The notes beneath the pieces are model-generated. The model had not been told where the DNA came from. It saw only the letters and a program-made list of their open reading frames with translations, and searched no databases. Positions 16,131 through 28,210 of a stretch of 64,000 bases of DNA are shown here, piece after piece. The stretch comes from Chrysogorgia sp. JL179-B06. Taxonomy: Eukaryota; Cnidaria; Anthozoa; Scleralcyonacea; Chrysogorgiidae. Each line of letters begins with the position of its first letter. Positions within the stretch are counted from its first letter, which is position 1. The stretch spans positions 906,501-970,500 of the forward strand of contig JAYKKM010000042.1 in the NCBI GenBank assembly GCA_035772405.1. The letters are read 5' to 3'. A program made the translations under genes and the position numbers.

Positions 16131-18444
16131 ATGTATTCATAGGATTCGACCTCATGTAAAACCGGAAGCAAGAAGAGAATCATGCGCGGGCGACATTTGT
16201 CACCAGTCTCACGTTCATATTTTGAATTGAGAAGCGTGCGTCCTCAACCATTGATTGAGTGTTACTTTATAAACGTTAACAACTTAACTGAACTTCAAAA
16301 CAATTACAAATTTCAATAGACAACGTCAGGAAAGTAGGCGGCGACGTTTTGGTGAGTAGCCGCCGGAGATTTGCCGGTAGCCGGGTTCTAATGACATCCC
16401 GGCGTTAAACATCTATCTGGGGTAAGACATTCATTACGCACAGCCATGGGCAGATGAAGCATGTACGGGGCCCCCCTCCCTTGTTGACAACTCTTGTGTT
16501 AATGTGTTGTAACCGTTCTGCGCACATCTATTCACAATATAATAGTTCATGAACATGTATACAATATTAAACAGATGTAACTTGAACAGTTCCATAAAAA
16601 TGCAGTTGAACATAAAGATAAAACAGTTGTATAACTAAAGTTCTCTGTAAAATGCTTGCATAAAAATGCAGTTCAATATGAACAGAAAACAGCTGACGTA
16701 TATGTACAGGTAATACCAGTTGACAAATTAAGTTAATCAGAATTTGTTTCTGATGTGGACACGGATGTGCATTCTTCTGCATGCTCAATATATGTTATCT
16801 TGTTATCTATACTACATATGTGATATTGAATGATTTGCCATATTCAACAATAAAGAAGACCATGTTTTCTGCTGATGTGATATATTTAAGATGGATGTTG
16901 CTTCCCAGATACTGATCAACGTGAACACAATGGCCAATATACACCTAAATAGAAAGTAAACCGTGTTCACAAACATGATAGTTTATCTGGAAAGAAATTT
17001 CAGATGACATCTTGTAAATTTCTACCTCACTCAGCCAACGGCAATTTTTACGTTTTAAGCGAGCCCTTTTAAAGTACAAAAGTACACATAACTATTTTAG
17101 TCGTCTTACCTCGACAACAGAATATCTCCTCACTGAAATGAATTGCAATTCGCGACAGCAACAAAGGCAGAAGAGATCGTTCGAAAACTTCGTTCACTGT
17201 TGGCACAGCTCGCTCACCATTGCTTTGCGAGTTCAGAAAATACCATGTTCGTGGTGGCGTTGACAAGTTCCGAACAGTAATTCCGTACAACTTCCGTGAA
17301 TACGACTAACGTCTGGAGTATGTATAGATAGCAACTTGAATATACGTCACAAAACGTCATAAAACTGAACATCCATCCGACCGAAATCAAACATTTGTAC
17401 ATATCGAGATCTCGTTGACTATACATAGCTCGGTAAAGAGGTCTGGGCACGAGCCAGTCAAGATTAGTGTGCTGCCTACGGCAGCAATTAGAAATTACTA
17501 AATAATCAAAGGAAATATAATCAATCAGAGAAACTTACAAATACTTATTTGTACTAAATTAACTGAAAAGGTCATTATAGAAACAAGTTTTAAATCAGTT
17601 ATGCGATAATTGGGCTATAATTCTGATATGTTATGCGACTAAGTCCAAAGCTACAAAGTGTTCGCTGTAAGACACGCCAGGAAAAATATTCTTGAACACT
17701 CTTTTTTGAACTGATATCAACAGGTTTGTAGGACACTTGGTGGGGCTTCCCAAACAGATGTGCCATACTCTAAACGTGACCGAATAAATGGACAATATAT
17801 TATAATAAATTTGGATTGATTCAAATCCGCTCTACGTAGTTACCGCGGAGACCAGGAAACACCCAAAAGTGTAAAAAGAGGGCACCCTTTCAACACATTC
17901 ACCATGAATATACCTAGAAATGTCAATTGGTAATTACTATTAAAGAAAGTTAAAAAAGATCTGCTTACATTTCCTCGGATTCTACCCAATTACAGTGAGA
18001 AATTGCTAATAGGTTAATGTTAATGACGTATTATTTAACGTTGGTAATAGTTTGAATGTAAGAGAAAAATATTGTGGGATAATTCTGTCACTGAACACGC
18101 GCAAGCATTAGGGTTGGGATGGAACTCTACGTTGGAGGTTAAGATTTGAGTTAATTATGATTAGCCAATCAGATGGCTTGCGCTTACAAATCATCAATTA
18201 CATCAATTTTAACAACCTCACCAAGTGAATCGACGCAAAGTCATCTTTTCCGTAGAGGCTTAGACTAAGAGAGCATCTAAAGATTATCCATATTTCGATG
18301 GTATCATCGAAAAATTTAACCCAACCATGCCAACTTTTAATAGAGATTGACCAAAATAGCAAATCGGAGTAGCCCGCGCCAAATTTATTGAAGTTGTAAA
18401 CATAAAATTTAACCCTTAGAAAGACTGATATATACATCGACTTT

Positions 18445-18476
<32 letters not shown>

Positions 18477-19095
18477 CTGCATTGTTCACTGTTAGCCAAG
18501 AACGCCGTAATCCATTATCGGATAAACAATAACATTGTGATTTACAATAACATTGTGATCTATCAAGTTAAAATCCTTCTTTAAAAAATAGCGTGACGTA
18601 ATTATGACCTTTGTCTAATGCGGAGAGAATGAGGTGCATAAGATAAACCAACGTATTTAGGTAAAGCAAACTGTTTAGCGTTGATCTTATTTATCTATAG
18701 GGGTAGTACAGTAAATCCTTCCATGATTCTTAAATCATTCTCAATTGAAGAGGGAGAGAGTAACGTAGGAATGGATAGCACGATAGAGAGTTTGAGATGG
18801 TGGCGGGAAACTCCTTGTATTAGAGATATAATATTATAAATATCGGCGATAACAGGAGCTAGTTCAAAAGCCAACTATTTAGAATTTTATTTGGTAAACG
18901 TGACGGATTTATTAGTTTTAGTTTGCCTAACAGCTTGGAATGCCTGGAATACCTAGCCAATATTAACGAGAAAAATAGAAAGGTTCGATATTTTGAGTGC
19001 AAAAGTCATCCTGCAGGGATTTCCCACCCCCTTTTCTATAGTTCGCGTAACAGATAAAAATGTTCAATCGTATTATTGATTATCTCGTTAAAAAT
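16131..19095. other. non-coding DNA of copy A
   Basis: No gene that I can support; short open frames here are not better than chance and are broken in copy B. Notable items are a GC-rich block around 16330-16480, shared with copy B, and a (TA)n tract at 18446-18477 that is reduced to TATA in copy B (63353). Confidence 0.45.
18446..18477. repeat. (TA)n microsatellite
   Basis: About 16 TA units. The matching site in copy B has almost none, so the tract expanded after the duplication. Confidence 0.9.
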
Positions 19096-19804
19096 TTGAA
19101 ATTTCAATTCACAATCGCTATTACGGTCATTTCAGACGAACCAGTCATAAGAGAAAATCAACCAAGGAAATTTGCAAAGGCTACTACTTCTATAAGATCT
19201 CTCTATTCCCCGAGATAATTATTACGGTTACTATCAGGTATACAATGTAATATGGTGCGGTTTAATTCAATACCTTAAATGGTCTAGCTTTCCATTATTG
19301 CAAGCAGAAGGGGATGGAATCAGGTTAGTCGATCCATACCCGAAAAGGTGAACAACTAAGGCTTATTACTGGAACTTACCGAAAGGTTGCCAAGGCTTAT
19401 ATTCTCGAGCCTGCATGAGCTAACCTTTCAGTAAACCGTCTACTATAGCTATGGGATACTATCCAGCAGGCGCGAAGTGGGTAGGAGAATGGGTTACCGA
19501 TTACCCATTCCAAACCAACGCTATAGATGTTGGGCGACTGCGCTAAAGACGGCGGAGAAGGTGGAATGTACTTTCTGTACTGGATCAACGTCCCATGTAC
19601 ATGATGATAGCGAGACAGCGCATCAGAGCATACATTCCGCGACCCACGAGAACTTATATTTGTACATGTGACTACTGTACCACTATATATGGATAGACCA
19701 TTTAGACTTAAGAAGCAGTACATGAAAATGCATGAAAAGCAGAGATACAAATAAATTGATAGTTATTATAAATCATTTTATAAATGTGTTGCTAAATTGA
19801 ACAT
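19096..19804. other. unique-looking DNA without recognised features
   Basis: It may still belong to the duplicated segment, since copy B ends with the window. No gene or repeat is supported. Confidence 0.3.
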
Positions 19805-20530
19805 AAATAATAATAATAATAGTTTTATTATCCATCTTTGGTGTAAAAAGTACAATGGATTTACAAAGAAGTGAGAATTAGGCTATTTTATACAACAATA
19901 TACTACATTATATTTACATATTATGTAAAGTAGAAACTAGTTCAATTTGGAATAATTACCAAATTTAAAAATATTTAGAAAGTTAAAAATTGTTTAAAAA
20001 TGTCTAACACTTTTTCAGAAGTGATATAGCTCTAGGAATAAAATATTGTTCATGTCTTTTAGTATGCGATACGACATATGGCAGTTCATTGGTTCTTCTT
20101 AATTCGTAATGGTGGTTTATAGTAGGGGGATGAATTTATTGCATGGATTGGTCGGGTCACTTTGGATTCTTTGGAATTATTTTATAGTAAGATTTTCTCT
20201 TCTGTCTTCCAAAGTTTCGAAATTGTGCCAGGAAGCTCCAAGGATTTTCAGGCACATATTTTGTACAATCTCTATTTCATCCACAAGGTATTGGGGCAAT
20301 CCGCTCCATATTGGTGCGGCATACTCCAATATAGGTCTGATCTTGGATTGGTAACATGTAATGCCGACCTCTAGAGGTAAATTGGCTCTACGGCATTCTC
20401 TCAAAGAGTATAAACGTTTATTTGCTTTCTTTACTATATTTTCAATGTGACGGTTCCATTGCAAGTTGTTTTGATACCATACACCCAGTAGTTTGTGGCA
20501 CTCAACTCTTTCCACTACATGGCACATACT
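19805..20530 (-). pseudogene. 3' end of a non-LTR retrotransposon (RT C-terminal region)
   Basis: On the minus strand 20527-20177 encodes the region after the RT palm: HKLLGVWYQNNLQWNRHIE, IRPILEYAAPIWSGLPQYL and a following IEIVQNMCLKIL, characteristic of CR1/Jockey/RTE-type ORF2 ends. A frame change follows, and the typical tail ending in IPRAISLL is read near 20030 before a stop. Downstream is an AT-rich 3' region ending in an (ATT)n run near 19808-19822, a common terminal feature of CR1-like elements. The 5' part is missing, as expected for a truncated insertion. Confidence 0.75.
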
Positions 20531-22060
20531 ATGCCTACATTTTTATATGGATTGTTTCCAAAATATAGCATCATCATAAACATGCCCTCAAATTTCATTT
20601 GAAGTGAACTTGTAAAGTTCACATGTAAATAAAACACCTGGGGCTGGTTATACGAAGCCTGTATAGTTTATCCAGTGGATAAGTCCTAGCTAGAAAACCA
20701 CTCTAGTGGTGATTTGAAAGCTGGCAGATCTAGGATTTCGCAATGCCCCCCCCCCCCAATTTTTGGGAACTAAGGAATCGCATGTCAGCTGTAAAGTATA
20801 ATAAGTTGCATGGAAACAAGAAATTTGGCTGTTTCGGCATATACCAAAATGCATCAGGCATGTCTAGTTATAGTGATTCCAACATGGACAACAAGCCATC
20901 AATGGTAGAAACAGGTAAAAAAAGAAGAAATGTTAGTGGCCAGGATTCTGAAATAGGGCGTCCAATTTTGGAACATATCAGACAAAAGTGATGACACACG
21001 TCTAGGAGGCCCTTCAGAGGCTTCTCTGGGGGCCCTTGGAAAATATTTCAATTTTGGGTAAAATTTTGAGAGTACTTTGAGAAAAAATATAACAGTCTTA
21101 AACAAAATTTTAAAATGGGGTATCTCATCATTTTAAATATATATTTTGGTCCAAATATGCTGTAAATTAGTTATATTTCCATAAGATGTAGTGCAGATAA
21201 TATTCATATATATTCTCCTTACAATTAAATTTGTAATTCAACAGTTCAACAGAATTTACATCTTCAAAGAAGAAATTCATAATCTGTGCAGTGAATTATT
21301 AATTAGAAGTTTACATTATGTCAACATCTGTGTAATGCATTAAAGATCGCATCAAACCCATTCAAGATTTTTAAGTTTGCAAGTTTGTGCCGGAAACGCT
21401 GCTTGTTCATTCAACTACGACATTTTCACTGAACTAGATACACTGTCAAATTGGTCAAAATGTCACATGTATGATAATATTGAAAATTAAAGCGATTTCT
21501 TTTCAAATATATTTATATATATATTTTAGGCAAATCATTGAGAATAATTTCTTTCTCGCCCAAATTTTTGGTGACCACTTTTCATTGTAGGGCACCAACA
21601 ACACCCAGAATACCCTTCTGGCTATAAGCCTGTTCTGATCAGTGCCCCTAAGAGTATCATTAGTACAACTGCACTTTGTTCGGAAACTATCTGTGATAGC
21701 ATCCTTTTCCCCGAGAAACCCCAATGACAATTGGCACAAAATGGTTTGGTTTAAATACTTCACCAGCAATGACATTACAATAAACGATATACAGTGTAGA
21801 TCATCAGATGCAGATGCACTGGATTGACTTGTTCATTAAATAATAACTTAAACGTTCTCCACAGTCAGGATAGAACAAAGTAATATTTCTATTTGTGACA
21901 GAAGAGAAAAAGAGAATAGAAATAATGCTAGCCCATTTTTTATACTCAGAATTGGAAATGGCTTCCAATTCCTCTCCAGATGTACCAAAATCCAAACTTT
22001 CGAACAAAACAGACAAAGGAAAAGTTTGTTTACACAGCTAGTACATACCTCCAGTTCTTA
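20531..22060. other. non-coding DNA
   Basis: No supported gene. It includes a C9-10 homopolymer near 20747-20757 and a short hairpin around 21000-21045 (GGCCCTTCAGAGG against CTTCTCTGGGGGCCC). Open frames are short and lack motifs. Confidence 0.35.
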
Positions 22061-22128
22061 ATACAATACAACACAATACAATACAATACAATACAATACA
22101 ATACAATACAATATAATATTGTATTGTA
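22061..22128. repeat. (ACAAT)n array, complement of the TATTG motif
   Basis: About 12 units of CAATA/ACAAT ending in a short palindrome (AATATAATATTGTATTG). It is the same pentanucleotide as at 11876 and 44706, on the opposite strand and outside any recognised Gypsy relic. Confidence 0.93.
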
Positions 22129-22389
22129 AGGAAAAGGTATGTGAAGCTCCTTGTGCTTTGCATAGATGGAATTAAATGACAGATGATTATAATAAAAATT
22201 GGTTTTTTTTTAAAAAATCAATGGATACCATAACCCTGAGACTTTCAACAAGAGAATTATCACCTACCATTGCTATAAAGGACACAGAGCTATATAAACA
22301 ATTTCCAGATGCGCCAGATCTAAAATATTAAGATATTAAAACAAGTCATCAGAAATAAAACAGACACTAGACTTGTAACTTGATATATG

Positions 22390-22508
22390 ACATGTAAATA
22401 CGGTGTTATATGAAAAATAATATATAAACAATCCATTTGATAAATTGTTTGTGTATCTTGGTTTTCCACTTATGGTATACAGACACTACCAAATGATTAA
22501 ACGAAGCC
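22390..22508 (+). repeat. ~120-bp direct repeat, left copy
   Basis: Matches 29213-29333: both contain GTAAATACGGTGTTA, then ATAAACCATCCATT or ATAAACAATCCATT, and TATGGTATACA-ACACTACCAAATGATTAA. The pair flanks a 6.7-kb block of nested elements. It could be terminal repeats of one older element, or two fragments of a dispersed family. Confidence 0.7.
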
Positions 22509-22559
22509 TTATTTAATAGTCATAACGTTTACTGTCAGAAAACGGAATAATGGTAAGAG

Positions 22560-22890
22560 CTTGTCTTCGACACACTTCGCTGCCACTGGTTCTTGTACCC
22601 GCCGCGCAGTTTATGATAATTTTGAACGAACATCAATAGGAAAGTAAAATGATCACCAAAGACAGATAAAATATAGATAAAAATATAGATAAAAATATCT
22701 AATACGCTTACCTTTAATCGTGCTTTAATAGAGCGATAGATGGCTTGCTTCTTTGTTTTAGTTCCTTGGCGCTTTGTTGATAACTTGATAACGCACGATC
22801 TAACACGACCACTTCTCGAATACCTAGCGATCTTGTCGACATTTCACGATAACGGGCCGAGTATGACGTCATGAGTCCAAGACAAGCACT
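22560..22890 (-). repeat. dispersed repeat with a conserved splice donor
   Basis: Matches 41240-41402 and 43159-43260, where a hAT-like element interrupts it. On the minus strand both copies show an AAAGGTAAGCG donor (near 22705-22712), after a conserved exon-like stretch (ATCTATCGCTCTATT). It may be the 5' end of an unknown element or gene family; the 63-codon frame at 22905-22714 is open but I recognise nothing in it. Confidence 0.6.
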
Positions 22891-22944
22891 CAAGCAAGCA
22901 AGCAAGATCTCGCCGACACTAGAGACTCACAAAAACTCACGCCA

Positions 22945-23694
22945 TTAAACTTGGGAAACATTCAACTCGCGAAATAATTGCAGCCACCATGCCAGGTCCC
23001 CCCGAAAGTCGCGGTTTAGGCGCATAGGGTGATTTGGTTTGTAGATGTACCACAAAGGAATTTGATCATTCGGCGTAAAATGGAATGGCCTTATTGAAGA
23101 GAGACAAGGAGAGATTCGAGTTCTCGGCAAGTGTATGTCCGTTTGTTTGCACATTGTTGAATCATGGTAAACATTGTCTCGAATTTATCCTTTGGAAGCC
23201 GGGCAGTTTGGACGACTGAGTCGAGTTCGATAACAAGACATGTAAGACAAGTCGTGGGGTCGACGCACTTAATGGGGTGGAGAAGAAATTCTAGACTAGT
23301 GCAAAGGGCACTTGCGTAGGGTAATAATGTCGGAGCACTCGGAGGAATTAGCGGGAGTGTTAGGAAGTCGTCAAGGTAATGTGTAATGAATATAACATGG
23401 TAGTTTTCGTGTGACTGGCTCCATTCTATTACGTCGGCCAGAGTGTTGAAGTTGAATGGCGCGGCTAAGCAAACATTGTTATTTGGGGTGTAATGGGAAG
23501 TTACGGTACGCGCTATCAGCGTCAAATTTGACTATAAGGGTTCCAAGACCCAAATGGAGTAGGATTCGAATGGCGTTGTTGACGGACGCATAATGAAGGG
23601 AGTAGGGTTCCCTTGGTATACTAACGTTGACTATGAACCGGTGACGAGGATATATGGCATATCCAATATTAACCGTCATTGGCTCGTTGGCCAA
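22945..23694 (-). pseudogene. DIRS-like retrotransposon RT/RNase H fragment
   Basis: On the minus strand, the part from 23694 has FIVNVSIPREPYSLHYASVN and KFDADSAYRNFPLHP (RT finger/palm). The next segment holds FNTLADVIEWSQ and the catalytic-type HYLDDFLTLP. Then come ARLPKDKFETM, TYTCRELESLL and, at the low-coordinate end, RDFRGDLAWWLQLF, the entry to RNase H. The order and wording match DIRS-type tyrosine-recombinase retroelements. A small deletion and a frame change separate the two halves near 23500. Ends are lost on both sides. Confidence 0.75.
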
Positions 23695-23698
23695 ATAG

Positions 23699-24560
23699 GG
23701 TTACCGACAAAAACCCCACATGACAAAAACCCCGCCGACAAAATCCCCACCGACAAAATCCCCGACAACAATATCCCCGGCGACAAAAAACCCAAATTAC
23801 AGAATTCAGACAAAAAACCCACATTTCATTTGAGTGAAATATAAAAACCTGAGAAAAAGTTTTTTTAATAGCACGATTTGCTCGCAGTTCCTGTCACGAT
23901 TTCAATGAGCGATGACTCACAAAAGCATTCGGCATAAACAAAAGAACAATACACGTGGGCCACTGACAAAAGCAATCCATAACAAAAGCAGAATGCTTGA
24001 TGACTCCCAAAAGCATTTCGTCAAAAAGCACATTTCTATGAAGTGAGTCATCGCCTGAAAGATAATACGTAATCCTATAAAGAGCTTCTTTAGATTCTCA
24101 ATTCAGTTAAAAACTAACTACCAATCATTAAAGTCCTTCAAAGCAACAAAGGGGGTGAAAAGCTATGTTACGATGCATGGTCATATGTCATGCACGAAGA
24201 AGTCCACCAGTTCCAGCACTAAGCGGTGGGAATGCTCCAAGAGGACAGCGCTTTCCTGCAATGGCTAAAGTAACAACTGACATAGATGTATCACGTGTCA
24301 TTTCAAGAATCAAACACAACCATGACGACGTCAACATCTTTACTATAGAGGCATCAAAGATGCGGGAAAATCTTCGAGGTTCTTAGTCACATGAACAGTA
24401 ACTTTTCATAATACTTTTCTTTACTTTATTTATTTAAACAGTATTTCCACTTTTTCTATACCATTATATAGTGTTAAAAAGTTTGTTCTGATAATTTAAA
24501 AAATTGATAAACAGAAATGGTTTTTTTTGTCTGAATTCCGTAATTTGGGTTTTTTTAAAG
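23699..24560. mobile_element. non-autonomous DNA element with inverted arms and GACAAAAYCCC repeats
   Basis: Left arm 23785-23826 (AACCCAAATTACAGAATTCA core) is inverted at 24514-24556 (TGAATTCCGTAATTTGGGTT). Outside the left arm are six or more copies of GACAAAA-CCCC (23708-23790). Inside is a 73-codon frame (24165-24386) with GNAPRGQRFPAMAKV and KHNHDDVN, which may be the end of a FLYWCH-type zinc finger; that would fit a Mutator-like (MULE) origin. The frame is weak evidence. Confidence 0.5.
24165..24386 (+). pseudogene. possible FLYWCH zinc-finger fragment
   Basis: A 73-residue frame inside the small inverted-repeat element. The histidine pair in IKHNHDDVN and the preceding AKVTTDIDVSRV resemble the C-terminal part of FLYWCH fingers found in Mutator-like transposase genes. 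The aromatic FLYWCH core itself is not visible, so this is a tentative remnant. Confidence 0.25.
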
Positions 24561-26076
24561 GACCGTAATGATTTCCTTGCGGCGGAGAACCTAACGCTAA
24601 AACCATGGGATTTCTTATAATGCGGGTTTCCCAGGTTGCCACTGAGTAGTCAGAGGCACTGAGTACGGAACCAAGGATGGGGAGATTCCTTACCAAAGTC
24701 AAACCGTGGGGTGTGTCCGTGCGGTGCTTCCAAGCACCGAGCCACAACACTTTCGATTTACCACGGTTGAGCTTCGCTCCGGTACTTAGCTCATAATGAT
24801 CGTATACCTGGAAAACCGCAGGCAGTGAGGTGTCAGTGGTAACGACTACCTTCGTGTCGTCCGCATAACACGAGACACGCAGCTCTTGTAACGAGTCCGG
24901 CAATCTAAGGCCAGCAATCCCCGGTGCAGACCGAAGATTACATGCCAGTACCTCTGCACATAAAACATAAAGGAGGTGACAAAGGACAACCTTGTATTAC
25001 CCAACGCGAAGGATGAAAATATGGCGACGTCCACCCATTAATAATAACAGCGGATTCAATATCTGTATAGAACAATTGAATCCAGCTGCGGAAACTAGGC
25101 CCGAAACCCATGGCAGTTAACGTGTTTGCGAGGAAACCCCAATCCACACGATCAAAAGCCTTTTCTTGATCGAGTGAGAGAAAGGCTGCAGGGAGTTGGT
25201 AGGTCTCAGCATATTCAATGACATCCCGGAGAACACTCAGGTTTTCAGAGATCGTTCTGCCGGGGATTCCACAGGTTTGGTCTGGAGACACTACAGAGGG
25301 TATAACACTGAGAAGACGGCCAGCGATGGCACGTGTAGCGATCTTATAGTAGACTGATCGGACGCCAATTTTTGGTTAACAATCGGTTCCCTTTTTGAGG
25401 CCACGGCGTTGAGAGATGGATAACCGACCGTGGGAATGAGCAAAGTTAAGCACGTTTACCAGGTCGGAACCGAGTTTATCCCATAAAGCTATGTAAAACT
25501 CAATAGGGAACCCGTCCGAACATGGTGTCTTTCCAGTATAGCTATACCACTGGCAGCGGCTTTGCGTTCTTCCAGGGTTAGTGCAGGGCCTTCACATCGA
25601 GCTTGCTCAATGTCAGAAAGACGTTTTACAAGCTTAGACAGAAGGGAAGCTTGCACAGCCGGATCACACGACACTGCGGTAAAAAAAGTAGAGTAGTACG
25701 CCTGCCATACCTTAAGAATATTAAGGGAGTCGTGATGTAGGACGTCAGTGGTAGGGTCCTTGATTGCAGTGATAAGTTGTTTCCTCTGATGCTTCTGCAC
25801 CAGAGAAAATAAATAAGCGGAAGATGTTTCGCCTTCCTCAGCCCAGCGGCACCGTGAGCGGACTTGTGCTGCTCGAGCTTCACGCAATTCATGCGAACGT
25901 AAGTCCTCCTGTACGGCACACAACTCCGAAAAAACGGCCGATCTCGAGTCGCCGGAATCAGAAAGGCGCTGTAAAACCTGCAGGCGTCGGCGTAATTCCT
26001 GCTTCAAAGTGGAAGCGGTCAATGCTCTAACTCTGCAGTAGCTCCGGGAGATCTCTCTCAAATAAAATTTCCCCAT
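24496..26076 (-). pseudogene. L1/Tx1-like non-LTR retrotransposon, ORF2 reverse transcriptase part
   Basis: Reading from high to low coordinates, 26076-25489 carries the linker between endonuclease and RT (EGETSSAYLFSLVQKHQRKQ, WQAYYSTFF). Then 25291-24938 holds RT motifs: DQTCGIPGRTI, FLSLDQEKAFDRVDWGFL with the motif A aspartate, and VIQGCPLSPPLC (motif B). 24903-24496 gives SCYADDTKVVV, the YADD catalytic box, and GAKLNRGKSKVLWLG. At least three frame changes separate them. The wording (EKAFDRVDW, GAKLNRGKS) is typical of the L1/Tx1 clade. Confidence 0.82.
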
Positions 26077-26209
26077 ATCCCACTAAACGAGCGGGTGGGG
26101 AAATCATGGGCCTGGGTCTGCCAAAATGACCAAAAGGATGTTACGAGATGCCATTAATCTGAGTCTTTGAGGACTGAAGTATTAAACTTTCAGTTCCCAG
26201 GTCCTAGAC

Positions 26210-26839
26210 TCACCTGATAGAAGGCAAAGCGAAAGTGATCAACAAGTAGCGATGGTCAGTGAAAAACGAAGGATAGTATTCACTATCCCCCACAAGAGTA
26301 TACATACTCTTGTGGGGTGATGGCCGCCCAAACCATGTCAATGCGGGACGAGCACTCACCCGAAGTGTGATCCCACGAAAAACAACTTTCTCCGGGATGC
26401 TGCGTAGGCCAGACCGGGAACATGTTTTTTGCGGAAAGAAGAGACTGCAAAGCCGGTACACTCTCAGCAGTACGTTGATACGATGGCGGATGTCGCCGAT
26501 CAAGAGTGGGATCGAGCACTGCGTTAAAGTCGCCACACAAAAAAGTGGGCAGAGCAAGATCAACAGCCTGTACGAATCTGCCTGTACGAATCGACCATCA
26601 TCATCGCGCCGCACCTACTCAAGTTGATGACGGGAATGAACTAAAATAGCGGTGCCTACCCGTTTGTTGGAAATAGACGAGGAGGCAACCGCATAACTGG
26701 AGGAAGAGAACCATGCACGCAATGTGGCATGTGAAATAGCGTGTGTCTCCTGTAGGCACACAATATCGGCTTGCATGCACTTAAGCCAATGAATAAAAGT
26801 AGTACGTTTTGTACGGTCATTGAGACCGTTTATGTTCAT
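26210..26839 (-). pseudogene. L1/Tx1-like retrotransposon, APE endonuclease part
   Basis: 26839-26615 encodes the start of an APE-type endonuclease: MNINGLNDRTKRTTFIHWL, DIVCLQETHAI with the catalytic glutamate. 26540-26283 has MCGDFNAVLDP and SSRIDMVWA, the GDFN and S-x-ID boxes. The last box, TDHRYLLITFAL, follows near 26240 in another frame. It forms one ORF2 with the RT part at 24496-26076 and has frameshifts. Confidence 0.8.
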
Positions 26840-27001
26840 TGTAAAGAGCTTGAATGGTAAATCGGGGGGAGATATAGAAAAATATATTCAGGGAGGTAAC
26901 TTCTCCACGACTTCAAGCAAAGTATCAGGCTGTGAGGCGAGGGTATCAAGCAATGCCTTGATTTCCTCACGACTAACACGATCAAAATCATCATTGGAAA
27001 A

Positions 27002-27739
27002 TCACGCCGAGCCAGGATCTGAGATGTTGTCAGAACATCGCAACACCCACGGAGACTGAGGAGGTGTGGTTTCCGTTGTAACTATTGAGCCATCCCATTG
27101 GCTACAACCAACTTCTTCCTCATTCCCATATCCGAGGCTATCAATATCCGACTCAATATCAACGGGTAAGACACCAAACGTGTCATCCGGAAGAGCTGAG
27201 GAGTCTTGAGATAATGGTGATAGCACCAGATGAAGGGAAGGCGCCGAGTCCAAAGAAGGGGCCACATCTGTTGGTAAAACTCGATTAACGGTGTGCAAGC
27301 CCACCGTAAGCGACGTGGGGGTATAACCCCGGAGTCCGACTGACTCCACTGCGCCGATGGATCGGGCGCGGTGGAATATTCACCAGAAGGATCTGATGAA
27401 AATAATAGTGGCGACAATGATGTGTCCAGCACAGGAGTGCTAGGCTTAGTCGCAAAAAACTCAGTTGGTGAAGGACTAGAAGGACTGGAAGGACTAGAAG
27501 GTAGCTGGATCTCCTTCAGGCAAGACAGTGATCTCAGCGGGAACAGGAAAGTTGCAAGCCTGTAGCTGGATTAATCCATCAGGATCAAGAGGAACAAAAA
27601 CTGTAGTGTCAGGAATGGAGTCCTGACCCCCGTACCCCTTAGATGTTTCTCGCACCTTCGTCGCTGCCTGGCCTACTCTATTATTTAAATGCTTCCTACG
27701 CGCCTGCATATTCATCGCTAAGCAAATGGAGGGCAGCAT
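27002..27739 (-). pseudogene. probable ORF1 / 5' region of the L1/Tx1-like element
   Basis: Two broken frames upstream of the endonuclease on the same strand: 27739-27494 (QARRKHLNNRVGQAATKV, basic) and 27349-27002 (low-complexity Ser/Pro/Asp-rich). They have the composition of an ORF1 C-terminal region but no zinc knuckle or RRM that I can see. Assigned by position. Confidence 0.4.
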
Positions 27740-28210
27740 TAATTTCTTTCTAGATGATTAATTGCGAAAATGTTTATAGACATGTTCGCTTTCGGTTGAT
27801 AATTGAAGTTGAATAGTGTGGCATTCCGAAAGCAGGCGGTCCAATTCACAATTTTGTAATTACCCATCTCATTATTCTGTTTAATGCTGGGGAATGGCCC
27901 GACGGTGGAGATTTTCAAAAGATAAGTATCATCGCAAAAGTTATAAACCTTCAATGCTATTCTCATGAAACTATCGTCGTTATTAAATCTCATATACTAG
28001 CCATTCTGATTAATGTAGTTTAATAAAGTATTTGCCAGCTTTCGATCATGGGAGTTATTCTTCCGGTGCCATTTTACTGCTTCGTCATACGTCAAGTCTA
28101 TTGCATGTTATTATATAGCATGCTGTCGGATATGAGCTTTTGCGTAATCTGATTGGCTCCCTACTACCAGGCTATCAGCTCATAGCCTACTGGTACAGAA
28201 ATAAAAAACA
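27740..28210. other. stretch without a recognised gene
   Basis: An 84-codon minus-strand frame (27993-27739) is open and has ordinary amino-acid composition, but I cannot assign it. The stretch ends at the ATG of the Crypton-like gene and may hold its promoter. Confidence 0.3.

Larger units (their letters stand above)
11752..19095 (+). repeat. large segmental duplication, copy A
   Basis: This stretch matches 44583-46378 plus 58749-64000 in the same orientation, with only scattered substitutions and small indels. The match stops at the Polinton boundary on the left. On the right it is still continuing where copy B reaches the end of the window. The shared content includes the Gypsy relic, long non-coding DNA and a two-exon hAT-like gene. 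Copy A lacks the 12.4-kb insertion found in copy B, so position 13732-13733 is its empty site. Confidence 0.92.

Noticed and set aside
20743..20991. 82-codon frame after a poly-C tract
   Set aside because: No motif and no conserved context.
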